Shown here: positions 9,585-17,959 of the stretch, piece after piece
Position numbering within the stretch: the first letter of the stretch is position 1
Layout of the letters: every line of letters begins with the position of its first letter
DNA from: Pricia mediterranea
GTDB taxonomy: Bacteria > Bacteroidota > Bacteroidia > Flavobacteriales > Flavobacteriaceae
NCBI RefSeq assembly: GCF_032248455.1
Contig: NZ_JAVTTP010000001.1
Coordinates: forward strand, 3,284,501 to 3,348,500
DNA length: 64,000 nt
Direction: 5' to 3'
Program-made: the position numbers and the translations under genes
The notes under the pieces: generated by a model
Databases searched by the model: none
Told to the model about the DNA's origin: nothing
The model's input: the letters and a program-made list of their open reading frames with translations, nothing else

Positions 9585-9661
9585 GGGTGTAATCTTTTGG
9601 TAAATATCGGTAAAAAGACAAAACCTCTGAAGTGGAGAAACCTTTTTATCGGTGAATATGC

Positions 9662-9669
9662 TAATTTTG
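9662..9669 (+). promoter_or_regulatory. Bacteroidota -7 box upstream of rsmG
   Basis: TAATTTTG matches the Bacteroidota -7 consensus TAnnTTTG and lies 39 bases before the chosen rsmG ATG. It also argues against the upstream in-frame ATG at 9652, which would lie before the promoter. Confidence 0.5.
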
Positions 9670-9708
9670 CGGGACCCGTTAGGGGTATTCTATTATGCAA
9701 ATATACGT

Positions 9709-10344
9709 ATGAAAGCAAATTTAGTGTTCAAATATTTTCATAATTTATCGGAAAAGCAGCGGGAGCAGTTTTTGCAACTGGAGGATTTGTACGGGGAATG
9801 GAACCAGAAAATCAACGTGGTTTCCCGAAAGGATATCGACGAACTGTATCTGCGGCATGTATTGCATTCCTTGGGTGTCGCTAAAGTGCAGCAGTTCATG
9901 GCGGGTGCTTCGGTACTCGATGTGGGAACGGGTGGCGGATTCCCGGGGATTCCATTGGCCCTGCTATTTCCGGAGGTGCAGTTTACCCTGGTCGATTCCA
10001 TCGGAAAGAAAATTAAGGTAGTCGATGAGGTCGTGGCGGGCTTGGCCCTTGACAACGTTTCCACCGTTAACGCCCGGGTCGAGTCAATACCTGGGCAGTA
10101 CGATTTTGTCGTCAGTAGGGCGGTGGCGGCCATGCCGACGTTCGTGCACTGGACCAAGGGAAAAATCAAGAAAAAGTCGGTACACGAAAGAAGAAACGGT
10201 ATTCTCTATCTTAAGGGCGGCGATTTAAAGGAAGAACTGAAACCATACAGAACGGCCGAAATCTTTGACCTGACCGATTATTTTGAGGAAGATTTCTTTG
10301 AGACCAAGAAGGTGGTGTACCTGCCACTGAAATTTAAGGGGTAG
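9709..10344 (+). CDS. rsmG: 16S rRNA (guanine(527)-N(7))-methyltransferase RsmG
   Basis: A 211-residue SAM-dependent methyltransferase that modifies G527 of 16S rRNA in the small ribosomal subunit. The family signature is plain: NVVSRKDIDELYLRHVLHSL in the N-terminal part, the SAM loop DVGTGGGFPGIPLA near residues 71-84, and VSRAVAAM further on. I prefer the ATG at 9709 over 9652 because the family begins close to this point and a TAnnTTTG promoter box sits between the two. The gene is also known as gidB. Confidence 0.95.
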   Translation: MKANLVFKYFHNLSEKQREQFLQLEDLYGEWNQKINVVSRKDIDELYLRHVLHSLGVAKVQQFMAGASVLDVGTGGGFPGIPLALLFPEVQFTLVDSIGKKIKVVDEVVAGLALDNVSTVNARVESIPGQYDFVVSRAVAAMPTFVHWTKGKIKKKSVHERRNGILYLKGGDLKEELKPYRTAEIFDLTDYFEEDFFETKKVVYLPLKFKG

Positions 10345-10852
10345 GGGGCGGATCCAAGAGTCTAGAAGTAAAAATCAAGAACCAAGAGCCAAAAATCAAG
10401 AGCCAAGTCCCTTACCCGGACCGTTGGCCCGTGATTGTGAACTTTTTCTAAAAATGGACCAGTTTATGAGTTTAGTGGTTTATACAATGATGAAAAAAAG
10501 TCTGTTGGCCAATAGTAAATGGATTGGACTATTTTTTACAGGATAGAAAAATCTCGGTCCCTGCTCCGGCGGCGCAACGATTTTAGGTGTTCAGCATATG
10601 GTGGAACGAATAGCGACAATTGTTCGCATAGCGCTTCAGAAAAGAGTGGATAGTATTGATAAGCGACCTTTTGATTGTCTTGGATTTGGAGGACGTTTTT
10701 TTCGTTTGCATAGCTTTATTTTTTTGGGATGTTTTAGACCTAAGATATCGAATTTGCCCAAAGTTTACAATAACTTAACGTTAAATTTACATTGATATTG
10801 CGTCCGTCTGGGAGAGAAGCGCATAGACGGTGCTAATTACAAGGGTATTTCA
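10345..10852. other. Intergenic region without a recognisable gene
   Basis: About 500 bases between rsmG and the DinB-like gene. It opens with a degenerate repeat patch (10354-10407). I find no open frame with a recognisable product. A 65-codon frame at 10598-10795 has no family features and is not called. Confidence 0.6.
10354..10407. repeat. Degenerate short repeats (AAGAGYC/AATCAAGA type)
   Basis: Alternating words AAGAGTC, AATCAAGA, ACCAAGAGCC and AATCAAGAGCC follow each other directly after rsmG. The pattern is a decayed tandem repeat, not coding. Confidence 0.7.
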
Positions 10853-10888
10853 CTAAAAAAGTCCCGACCGCATGTGCGGCAAGGACTT
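10853..10888 (-). terminator. Strong intrinsic terminator after the DinB-like gene
   Basis: On the minus strand an outer stem AAGTCC/GGACTT encloses an inner perfect stem CCGCA/TGCGG, and six T follow at once. It lies about 80 bases after the stop of the DinB-like gene at 10968. Confidence 0.75.
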
Positions 10889-10967
10889 CTCATAATTTTT
10901 AAACTTAGGTCAACTTCGTTCGCGAAGCTTCGGTGTCGGGAGAAACTGGGAGTATGGAACTTTTTCC

Positions 10968-11480
10968 CTATTGGCTCCATGGAGGCGTAACCCCGTTTGA
11001 ACGGGCGTAGGCAATCAGTTGACCTTTATGCTCGCCGTTGTGCTCCACGATGGACAACAGGCCCGCTAATTTGCTCATTTTGGCAAACCCGAAATCCACT
11101 TCCTTGGGGAGTTCGTCGCTTTCGACCATCATGACCTTATCGCGTATAAATTCGTTGGACTGTTTCAGGGTGGAGATGATGTTCTCCTTCCCGGTAATCT
11201 TATCCAAATTTGCCATATCTACATCCTCCGGCGTGTCGAACCCCATTTTGGAAGCGAAATAATAGTTGCCCCCGGCAACGTGCAATAAGGCTTCCCCAAT
11301 GGAGCGTACGCCTTCCGCGGGCCGCCAATCGTATTGGTCTTCCGAAAAGGCTTCCGCCAGTTGAACTACTTGGTCTTGATTGTATTCAAGAATTCCCTTG
11401 ATCGTACTTTGGGTCAGGTCGTCCTGGGCCTGGCAAACGACGGTCGCCATCAAAAACAGGGCAAGAGCCAATTTTTTCAT
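10968..11480 (-). CDS. DinB-family metal-binding protein, exported
   Basis: A 170-residue protein with a clear signal peptide (about residues 1-18, cut after VCQA). The mature part is a four-helix DinB/YfiT-like fold. Its metal-binding histidines are probably those in LLHVAGG and in EHNGEHKGQL, the usual triad of this family. DinB-like proteins include thiol-dependent transferases and many members of unknown role. The export signal shows this one works outside the cytoplasm. It stands alone with its own terminator. Confidence 0.85.
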   Translation of the reverse strand: MKKLALALFLMATVVCQAQDDLTQSTIKGILEYNQDQVVQLAEAFSEDQYDWRPAEGVRSIGEALLHVAGGNYYFASKMGFDTPEDVDMANLDKITGKENIISTLKQSNEFIRDKVMMVESDELPKEVDFGFAKMSKLAGLLSIVEHNGEHKGQLIAYARSNGVTPPWSQ

Positions 11481-11609
11481 GATGCTAAGTTTTAACGTTA
11501 TTATTCAATTTTTGTGCAACCTATTATTTTGCACGGAAAAAACACAAAATAAGCCTTAGACGGCATCGAATGGATATAGACAAGACCGCTATCAAGGCAT
11601 TGCCCTACA

Positions 11610-12003
11610 AGATATTAAAAACCAGTGAATTATCTTCCCAAAATTTTGAAATTCTATCTATGAACTTGCGAATTTGTCCGATGGCTACTCGATACCAAAA
11701 ATTGATGGGCTTTTTTGGTTTCAAATGAAAAGGTCGCCCTTACTATAATTCCATTCGGTTTTAGGACCCTAAAATACGCGTCACCAACGTTATAAAAGGT
11801 CGCTATTTGCATTAAATCGAGCATGTAGGTATTGACCAAAAGATCGAACGAATCGTTATCAAAATCCAAGTCCAATGCATTTCCCTCGTTTAACCGGTAA
11901 GCCTCAAATCCTAATCAGTCGAACTTTGTTCTTGCCAAATCCGGCATCTCGGGGGATAGGGCTATCCCAGCATTCCAATACCTCCGTATCTCGCTGGAAC
12001 CAG
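11610..12003 (-). pseudogene. Broken class I SAM-dependent methyltransferase gene
   Basis: The minus strand encodes recognisable methyltransferase pieces: ALSPEMPDLARTKFD (end of motif I/start of motif II region), then LGFEAYRLNEGNALDLDF, FDNDSFDLLVNTYMLDL (motif II) and FRVLKPNGIIVRATFSFETK (motif III). The first piece is separated from the second by an in-frame TGA at 11915-11917, where CGA (Arg) would restore the frame. Near 11710 a run of T appears to shift the frame, with FWYRVAIGQIRKF following in another frame. The N-terminal GxGxG loop is missing, and a TAA lies just upstream. The gene is therefore a multiply damaged remnant. The remaining 12004-12220 holds only short open stretches. 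Confidence 0.7.
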
Positions 12004-12223
12004 TATTTTATTTTCCCAAGGCTATTTGTTCCAGTTGCTCCTTAGAATATTCGAGTTCGACCCATGTATGTTTGCCGTCCTTCGATTATCACTTTTAACG
12101 TTTGATATCCCCGACATACCACTAAGCGTACGGTCACCTATATCAGGTCTAGCCGTTGGGAGAGTTGTTTTGGGGAGATTCCCGTTCATTGGGTTTTCTT
12201 CCTACAAACTTCAGAATTAAGCT

Positions 12224-12231
12224 TATTTTTG
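12224..12231 (+). promoter_or_regulatory. Bacteroidota -7 box upstream of the OsmC gene
   Basis: TATTTTTG fits TAnnTTTG and lies about 80 bases before the OsmC start. No clear -33 element is visible. Confidence 0.35.
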
Positions 12232-12312
12232 GAATTAAACTGTGCCAATCGTATATAAATGATGGGTCCAAGACGGGCTCATCCGAGAACGGCCCACCAT
12301 ATTCAAAAAAAA

Positions 12313-12783
12313 ATGAACAGACAACATAACTACTCGATCCAAATCAAATGGACGGGAAACAGCGGGATCGGTACGGCCCGTCCCGGGGCGTATAAAAGAA
12401 GCCACGCCATTTCGATCGAAGGCAAACCCGATATCCTAGGTTCTTCAGACCCGGCTTTTCGGGGAGACGGGGGCAGGCACAACCCAGAAGAATTGCTGGT
12501 GGCCTCCCTATCTTGCTGCCATATGCTATGGTACTTGCATCTCTGTTCGGAAGCTGACGTTATCGTTACCGATTACACCGATAAAGCCACCGGAACCATG
12601 TTTGAAACCGACAACGGTAGCGGATACTTTGAGAACGTTGTGCTACACCCGACCGTAACGGTTAGCGAAAGTTCCATGACCGAAAAGGCGAATCAATTAC
12701 ACGATAGGGCGAACGAACTTTGTTTTATTGCCAATTCGGTTAATTTCAAAGTGGAGCACAGGGCAACTTGTTTGTCCAAATGA
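12313..12783 (+). CDS. OsmC family protein (peroxiredoxin-like)
   Basis: A 156-residue cytoplasmic protein. The OsmC core is visible: RGDGGRHNPEELLVASLSCC with the first reactive cysteine at the start of the long helix, followed by HMLWYLHLC. The second family cysteine is probably the one in ANELCFIANS. OsmC/Ohr proteins reduce organic hydroperoxides with a cysteine pair, while the YhfA-like branch is less well known. The start is set at 12313 because the conserved domain begins there; an in-frame ATG 18 codons earlier would add a basic, poorly conserved leader. The pruA gene converges on it. Confidence 0.87.
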   Translation: MNRQHNYSIQIKWTGNSGIGTARPGAYKRSHAISIEGKPDILGSSDPAFRGDGGRHNPEELLVASLSCCHMLWYLHLCSEADVIVTDYTDKATGTMFETDNGSGYFENVVLHPTVTVSESSMTEKANQLHDRANELCFIANSVNFKVEHRATCLSK

Positions 12784-12982
12784 CATGGATGTGAAACAAA
12801 GCTTTCAAACAAGGCCCTGCACCTTCCGATTCGGATGACGTTACCTTTCGGTTGGAGCGAACGGACCAAGCTATTGGAAAACGCGTACGACACCGCGAAC
12901 AAAAAAACGTCGCATTGCCTTTCAATTCTAGCAATCGGACCAAGGGAAGTTCCCTTAGCGATTCGGAAATACACGTCAAACC

Positions 12983-14611
12983 CTATCCCAAAAATGGATA
13001 CCGATAATCCTCTGGCGTTACAAAGGTCTCCTTGATCAATCTTGGAGAAACCCAACGCAGAAGGTTCTGCATGGAACCGGCCTTATCGTTGGTTCCGGAT
13101 GCCCGGGCGCCGCCAAAGGGCTGTTGCCCGACTACCGCTCCGGTAGGTTTGTCATTGATATAAAAATTACCGGCACAATTTTGTAAGGCGTGGGTCGCTT
13201 CCTCAATGGCATAACGGTCTCCCGACATCACGGCCCCGGTCAGGGCGTAGGGCGATGTTTCATCGACCAATTTCAGGGTTTTCGACCAGTCCTTGTCCGC
13301 ATACTCATAAATCGTTACTACGGGACCGAACAGCTCGGTTTCCATCGTGGAATAATGGGGGTCGGAGGTTACGATGACCGTAGGCTCGACGAAGTAGCCT
13401 TTTGATTTATCATATTCGCCGCCCGCGACGATTTCGGCGTTTTTGTCCTCTTTCGCCTGATCGATATACTTGGCCAATTTGTCGAAAGAAGCCTCGTGAA
13501 TGACCGCGGTGATAAAGTTGGACATGTCCTCCGGGGAGCCGGGCTTATTAAATGAATTCAGATCTTTTTTGACCAATTCTATAATTTTCTCGGACGTGGA
13601 TTTCGGCAGGTACACCCGGGAGGCGGCACTACATTTCTGTCCCTGAAATTCAAAGGCGCCCCTTGAGATGGCGGTAGCCACTTGCTGTGGTTTGGCCGTC
13701 GGATGGGCCACTATAAAATCTTTTCCACCGGTCTCGCCCACGATCCGTGGATAGCTTTTATAGAGGTCGATATTGTCGCCGATCTGTTTCCACAGGCTTT
13801 TAAAGACGGTGGTGGATCCCGTATAGTGAATGCCGGCGAAATCGGGACTCGCCAAGGCCGTTTCCGTAATCATGGCAGGGTCGCCGTAAACGACATTGAT
13901 AACGCCGTCGGGCAGGCCGGCCTCCTTTAAGACATCTACCACGATTTTGGCGGAAAAGACCTGATGGTCACTAGGCTTCCAGAGCACCACATTGCCCATC
14001 ATCGCCGCGCTTGCAGGTAGATTGGCGGAAATGGCCGTAAAGTTGAAGGGGGTAATGGCATAGACAAAGCCTTCCAAGGGGCGATATTCCACTCGGTTCC
14101 AGACGCCTTCGGACGATTCGGGCTGCTGCCCATAAATTTGGGCCATATATTCGACGTTGAACCTTAAAAAATCAATGGTTTCGCAAGCCGAATCGATTTC
14201 CGCCTGATGGATGGTCTTGGATTGCGCGATCATGGTCGCGGCATTGATTCTGTCACGGTACGGGCCCGCAATCAATTCTGCAGCTTTCAGGAAAATGGCG
14301 GTCCGTTGTTCCCAGGCCATGTTCGCCCAAGCCTCGCGGGCCTCCAGACCGTTCTCAATGGCCTGTTCCACATGCTTTTTTTCCGCGAGATGGTATCGGC
14401 CCACTTCGTTTTTATGGTCGTGCGGTGGGGAAATCGGCCTGGTCCTGCCGGTCCTGATTTCTTTGCTTCCTATATAGAGAGGAATATCAACACTTCCCTT
14501 GAAGTATGAATGATACTGTTTAAGTACTTCTTCGCGCTCTTCGGAGCCGGGAGCGTAACTTTTAATAGGTTCGTTGATTGCGATCGGTACGTGGAAAAAG
14601 CCTTTGCCCAT
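12983..14611 (-). CDS. pruA: L-glutamate gamma-semialdehyde dehydrogenase (P5C dehydrogenase)
   Basis: A 542-residue NAD+-dependent aldehyde dehydrogenase that oxidises glutamate semialdehyde (from pyrroline-5-carboxylate) to glutamate in proline breakdown. The catalytic cysteine is Cys327 in FQGQKCSAASR and the general base is Glu293 in GETGGKDF. The cofactor site WKPSDHQ and the C-terminal QPFGGARASGTNDK are as in monofunctional PruA. The partner proline dehydrogenase is not in this window, so this is not a PutA fusion. A TAnnTTTG box precedes the gene. Confidence 0.95.
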   Translation of the reverse strand: MGKGFFHVPIAINEPIKSYAPGSEEREEVLKQYHSYFKGSVDIPLYIGSKEIRTGRTRPISPPHDHKNEVGRYHLAEKKHVEQAIENGLEAREAWANMAWEQRTAIFLKAAELIAGPYRDRINAATMIAQSKTIHQAEIDSACETIDFLRFNVEYMAQIYGQQPESSEGVWNRVEYRPLEGFVYAITPFNFTAISANLPASAAMMGNVVLWKPSDHQVFSAKIVVDVLKEAGLPDGVINVVYGDPAMITETALASPDFAGIHYTGSTTVFKSLWKQIGDNIDLYKSYPRIVGETGGKDFIVAHPTAKPQQVATAISRGAFEFQGQKCSAASRVYLPKSTSEKIIELVKKDLNSFNKPGSPEDMSNFITAVIHEASFDKLAKYIDQAKEDKNAEIVAGGEYDKSKGYFVEPTVIVTSDPHYSTMETELFGPVVTIYEYADKDWSKTLKLVDETSPYALTGAVMSGDRYAIEEATHALQNCAGNFYINDKPTGAVVGQQPFGGARASGTNDKAGSMQNLLRWVSPRLIKETFVTPEDYRYPFLG

Positions 14612-14644
14612 GGAGGATGATTTTAAGTGTTATTGTTTGTAGGA

Positions 14645-14652
14645 CAAAGGTA
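14645..14652 (-). promoter_or_regulatory. Bacteroidota -7 box upstream of pruA
   Basis: On the minus strand TACCTTTG matches TAnnTTTG and predicts a leader of about 28 bases for pruA. Confidence 0.5.
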
Positions 14653-14720
14653 TAAAAGGGAAAACGGAATTTAAATTATTAATAAGGTATAATTGATTGC
14701 TGACTATCGATTAAGTGTAA

Positions 14721-14768
14721 CAATGCACAAATGAAGCAATGCACTAATGAAGAATTGCACTAATGAAG
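14721..14768. repeat. Three tandem copies of a 16-base unit
   Basis: Units of the form CAATGCACTAATGAAG follow one another three times with one or two changes. They lie in the spacer between apaG and pruA. Confidence 0.9.
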
Positions 14769-14802
14769 CGATCAATGATCAATCAATTAACAATTAAATA
14801 AT

Positions 14803-15189
14803 TCAATTCAGTGCAAAAGGTGCAGAGAATTTAAAGGTGGGGATGTGGACCCGGAATTTTTCGGTCGTTGTGAAGTTGACCATCTGGTAATGGCCCCGCA
14901 TCGCGCCGATCGGCGATGCCAAGAGACAACCGGAGTTGTAGGTGTGCGATTCGCCGGGCTTGATGACCGGTTTTTTGCCGATAACTCCCTCGCCATCGAG
15001 CATTTCAAGCTCTTTCAGCGCGTCATAGATTTTCCAGTGCCTAGAGGTAAGCTGCACCGAATCCCTGCCTTGGTTTTCGATGGTTATCGTATAACCGAAG
15101 GCGAAATGCATTTTGTAGTTCTTAAAGAAGGTGCCTTCAAAACTGGTCTTTACGGAAATCTTGATGCCTTTGGTTACTTGTGTGGTCAT
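14803..15189 (-). CDS. apaG: ApaG domain protein
   Basis: A 128-residue single-domain protein with the ApaG immunoglobulin-like fold. The family pattern FGYTITIENQGRDSVQLTSRHW, then the glycine-rich GEGVIGKKPVIKPGESHTY and the C-terminal GAMRGHYQM, is intact. ApaG is linked to Co2+/Mg2+ resistance and diadenosine tetraphosphate metabolism in enterobacteria, but the biochemical role is unclear. The DUF3667 gene lies only 15 bases upstream on the same strand, so the two may be cotranscribed. Confidence 0.93.
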   Translation of the reverse strand: MTTQVTKGIKISVKTSFEGTFFKNYKMHFAFGYTITIENQGRDSVQLTSRHWKIYDALKELEMLDGEGVIGKKPVIKPGESHTYNSGCLLASPIGAMRGHYQMVNFTTTEKFRVHIPTFKFSAPFALN

Positions 15190-15204
15190 GTGTTCTTCTT
15201 TAGT

Positions 15205-16329
15205 CTAATAGGTAAAGATATTCCCCGTAAATAAGATCAGTACGGCCAATATCGCCAATATAAAGTAAATAGCGTTTAAAAAAAGATATTTGATAATGGT
15301 TTTGAAAACCCCTTCTTCATAGAATCTTCGCATGGCCTTAAACAGGTACACTGAAAAAATTGTCAGAAATACCCAGTTGCTGCCCGTGGTAAAAACAATA
15401 TCGATTAAATAGCTAAGAATTAGCAAGATAAACAATAGTGCCGTGTTGTAAAAGCTAAAAATCAAATGATCGGTGTAAGCACGCTTTTTCCCGATATACG
15501 CCAAGGAGATAAAGAGTGCGAAAACGGGCAAAAAGAAAAATATGGTGAAGGGTAGTTTTGAAATCAGTGAGCTGATAAAACTCCCAGGCCGGCTTTGCAG
15601 CCCCAGCAGGCCATTGGCAATGGTAAAGGTCAATTCGTTTCTCCAGGTTTCTGGCACCCCGTATTTCGTTACGGCATCGTCAAAGCCGGTGATGGAATCC
15701 TTACGCAAAAGAGTGCGAAAAAAATCGTGCTTTTCAAAAATCGTACCTTGCGACGAATCGGTATCCATCTTTTTAAAATATCCGGAGGGGTCCGACAGTA
15801 GGGTCGAATCCCGTTTTCTGATCTTCTGTTGAAACTCATCGAGGGAAAATTCTTGCTTAAGCGAATCGATGTCCCCGGTTATTTCCGCTCCCTCGTCGGT
15901 ATAGTTGCCGAAACGACCATCCAGATTTTCGATGAAGTCATCCTCTTTTTTGGTGCCGTATTTATCCAGTTCCGAAAAATTACCGGTAAAATTGACCATT
16001 AAAAAATAGATAATGGCCAGACTTAGCAAAAATCGGAAGGGATTGGTATAGCGTACGCGCTTCCCGTTGATATAATTCCTCGTAATCTCTCCCGGTCGCA
16101 AGAGCAGTGCGCCCAAAGTATTGAGCAATTTGGAATCGTAGGATATAAGGCTGGTGAAAAATTCAATGATAAAATCCTTTAAGGACAGTTTTTTGATGCT
16201 GTTGGCCTGGGAGCAATTCGGACAAAATCTATCGCTGACATCCAAAGGGTGTCCGCAGTTGAGGCATTCCGTTCCGCGGTATTTGAAACGGTACCTTCCT
16301 TTCTTCCAAGAGTCCGGTACATTGTCCAT
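15205..16329 (-). CDS. DUF3667 membrane protein with N-terminal zinc ribbon
   Basis: A 374-residue protein. The N-terminus has a zinc-ribbon pattern with CxxC pairs at Cys22/Cys25 and Cys36/Cys39. It is followed by the DUF3667 core: SLKDFIIEFF, LLRPGEITRNYINGKR and RYTNPFRFLLSLAI. A first membrane segment follows at about 103-117, then a long charged periplasmic or cytoplasmic stretch of about 150 residues, then three to four C-terminal membrane segments. The function of DUF3667 is unknown. The family is common in Bacteroidota. The gene is 18 bases from the upstream T9SS plug gene, which suggests one transcription unit of plug, DUF3667 and apaG. Confidence 0.85.
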   Translation of the reverse strand: MDNVPDSWKKGRYRFKYRGTECLNCGHPLDVSDRFCPNCSQANSIKKLSLKDFIIEFFTSLISYDSKLLNTLGALLLRPGEITRNYINGKRVRYTNPFRFLLSLAIIYFLMVNFTGNFSELDKYGTKKEDDFIENLDGRFGNYTDEGAEITGDIDSLKQEFSLDEFQQKIRKRDSTLLSDPSGYFKKMDTDSSQGTIFEKHDFFRTLLRKDSITGFDDAVTKYGVPETWRNELTFTIANGLLGLQSRPGSFISSLISKLPFTIFFFLPVFALFISLAYIGKKRAYTDHLIFSFYNTALLFILLILSYLIDIVFTTGSNWVFLTIFSVYLFKAMRRFYEEGVFKTIIKYLFLNAIYFILAILAVLILFTGNIFTY

Positions 16330-16347
16330 TTAGGTGGAATATAGGTT

Positions 16348-17592
16348 TTAGTTGCTTATATCACGCGAATTCGCAGTCCCCACCCCGATAATACTATCGT
16401 AAAGGTCCCCGAAATTGCGATAGTACACTAAAATCAGGTAGTTGTTCTCGGTGAAGTGGAAGTTGCCACTGACCGCGTTCATGTCGATGACGCCATCCTC
16501 CCGTTTGATGACGTACTTGTAATTGTAGAACCCCTGCTTTACTTTGATACTGCCTTCCATAAGACCGCTATCCTTATTATAGGTCATTCTGTTCTCGTCG
16601 GTCAGGGCATTGTTGTTGAACTTGCCAAATATATAAACATCGTCCAGGCCAAGGAGCTCTTCGTAGGGCAACGAAAAGTGCACGTTGGTGTATTCGGCCT
16701 CCCGCGAATTATCTTCCCCTTGCAAGGTGCGTACGACAAAATCACCGTTGATATCGGGGTAGTAGGTGTACTCGCGATCGAAGCGATAATTATCGGTAAA
16801 AAGGTAGTGTTCGTAGAGGTCGGCCACCTCGATACGTGCTATTTGGGAGGTAGGGGCCCGTAGATCGCTAGTATCGAAGTTGAGATATTCGTTACCTCCG
16901 AAAAAACTGGTCTCCGCATCGTATTTGTAGACCAGTTCGCTGCCCAGGGTGTACTGGGGAGGGATGTCGTAAAGTGCCGTTTCCCACTGATGGTTCTGGA
17001 GAATGGCCACCTTGACCTCTTTCTTGGGGTTGACCAGTTGAAAATTGCCCTGCATGATGCTGAACTGTACCACTTGCTTTTCGTTCAAAAAGTTGAAGTC
17101 GCGGGAGCGTTTGATCGTGGCGGCCACGCTGACGGCATCGGAATAGACCACGAACCTCCGCGAAAATTGCAGTTCGTAGCTGTCGTTATAGATTTCGAGC
17201 AGGTAATTGCCGCTTAGCTTCAGGCTTAGGTTTTGGTTCGGTATCCTGAGTTGGTAGTTCGAATAGGGTTGCAGGGTGTTATAACTGTTTTCATAATCGC
17301 TGATGCGCTGGTTGTCCACCCCGTCGAGATACTGCGATTTCAAAAGCTGCGAGGGCGTCCAGTCGTAATCGCAATGGACTATCTTATAGTAGTAATCCTG
17401 TTCGTTGGCCAGAGTATCGTCGAATTCCAGCTTGAGGGTCTCCCCGAGCATGATTACCGGGAACTGATTTTCGGAAGGGCCGTGGAATAGGATGGTCTTG
17501 ATATTTTGGGGGGGATTGACCTCATGTTGTACCTGTGAAAATAACGAAGTCGCAAAAAGGAAAACTAGGATCTGTTGAAGCTTTTGACGCAT
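16348..17592 (-). CDS. T9SS plug-like protein (DUF5103)
   Basis: A 414-residue protein from the ATG at 17592, with a signal peptide ending SLFSQ. The sequence matches the DUF5103 family, whose N-terminal domain has been renamed after the plug protein that closes the periplasmic side of the type IX translocon. Typical parts are NIKTILFHGP near the start, YYYKIVHCDYDWTPSQLLKSQYLDG, YNTLQPYSNYQLRIPN, and the C-terminal GFYNYKYV. If the assignment is right it acts in the periplasm or outer membrane with the Sov/SprA channel. An upstream in-frame ATG would add 15 residues before a normal signal peptide and is rejected. Confidence 0.85.
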   Translation of the reverse strand: MRQKLQQILVFLFATSLFSQVQHEVNPPQNIKTILFHGPSENQFPVIMLGETLKLEFDDTLANEQDYYYKIVHCDYDWTPSQLLKSQYLDGVDNQRISDYENSYNTLQPYSNYQLRIPNQNLSLKLSGNYLLEIYNDSYELQFSRRFVVYSDAVSVAATIKRSRDFNFLNEKQVVQFSIMQGNFQLVNPKKEVKVAILQNHQWETALYDIPPQYTLGSELVYKYDAETSFFGGNEYLNFDTSDLRAPTSQIARIEVADLYEHYLFTDNYRFDREYTYYPDINGDFVVRTLQGEDNSREAEYTNVHFSLPYEELLGLDDVYIFGKFNNNALTDENRMTYNKDSGLMEGSIKVKQGFYNYKYVIKREDGVIDMNAVSGNFHFTENNYLILVYYRNFGDLYDSIIGVGTANSRDISN

Positions 17593-17702
17593 GGGTCCGC
17601 TATATTTTCGGTAAAGGTAAACAAAAAGCATTTCCATGAAATTCAGATCGGCGAACGGCCCAAATTTATGGGCAATTATTATGAAAACTTTCTTTTAAGT
17701 AG

Positions 17703-17710
17703 TATTTTTG
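17703..17710 (+). promoter_or_regulatory. Possible -7 box for the nqr operon
   Basis: TATTTTTG fits TAnnTTTG. If used, it gives a leader of about 240 bases before nqrA, which is long. A nearer start site is possible, so confidence is low. Confidence 0.35.
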
Positions 17711-17840
17711 ACGCGAATTTTATGGAGTCCGGACTTTAGGATTCCTTAACATAGAATTTGTTTGATTTTTGTTTGGAACCTTGTCTTGGATGTTGGACTG
17801 GTTTTCCTGATCGGATGAAGCTTTTTTTTACCAAAGCAGA

Positions 17841-17876
17841 TGGCTACCTTAGTAAAAAACACCTAAGGCCCTGCCA
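17841..17876 (+). promoter_or_regulatory. Stem-loop in the nqrA leader
   Basis: TGGC/GCCA and CCTTAG/CTAAGG pair in two segments of 4 and 6 base pairs, with a small internal loop and a ten-base A-rich terminal loop. No T run follows, so it is not a terminator. It may be a structured part of the nqr leader. Confidence 0.35.
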
Positions 17877-17959
17877 TCAAGACGGGGATCGGTTGCGAAA
17901 ACAGCTCTTTTTAAGACGGGCGAAATAAATCTCAACAAGTTTAAAAGGTCGACTACACT

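Larger units (their letters stand above)
17593..17959. other. Divergent regulatory region before nqrA
   Basis: This 367-base spacer separates the divergently transcribed plug gene and the nqr operon. It contains a TATTTTTG box (17703-17710), AT-rich DNA and a stem-loop close to nqrA (17841-17876). I find no coding frame and no known riboswitch pattern. Confidence 0.6.

Noticed and set aside
10598-10795. 65-codon plus-strand frame after rsmG
   Set aside because: Short, no signal, helix or motif pattern, and not near a promoter box.
11570-11728. 52-codon plus-strand frame that starts like a small protein
   Set aside because: It overlaps the methyltransferase remnant on the other strand, which explains the open frame.
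12009-12110. About 50 open minus-strand codons next to the methyltransferase remnant
   Set aside because: Bounded by stops on both sides, in a different frame, and with no identifiable family; could be part of the same damaged locus.
17593-17959. Possible flavin or sodium riboswitch before nqrA
   Set aside because: A stem-loop exists, but none of the conserved parts of known flavin or sodium riboswitches can be found.
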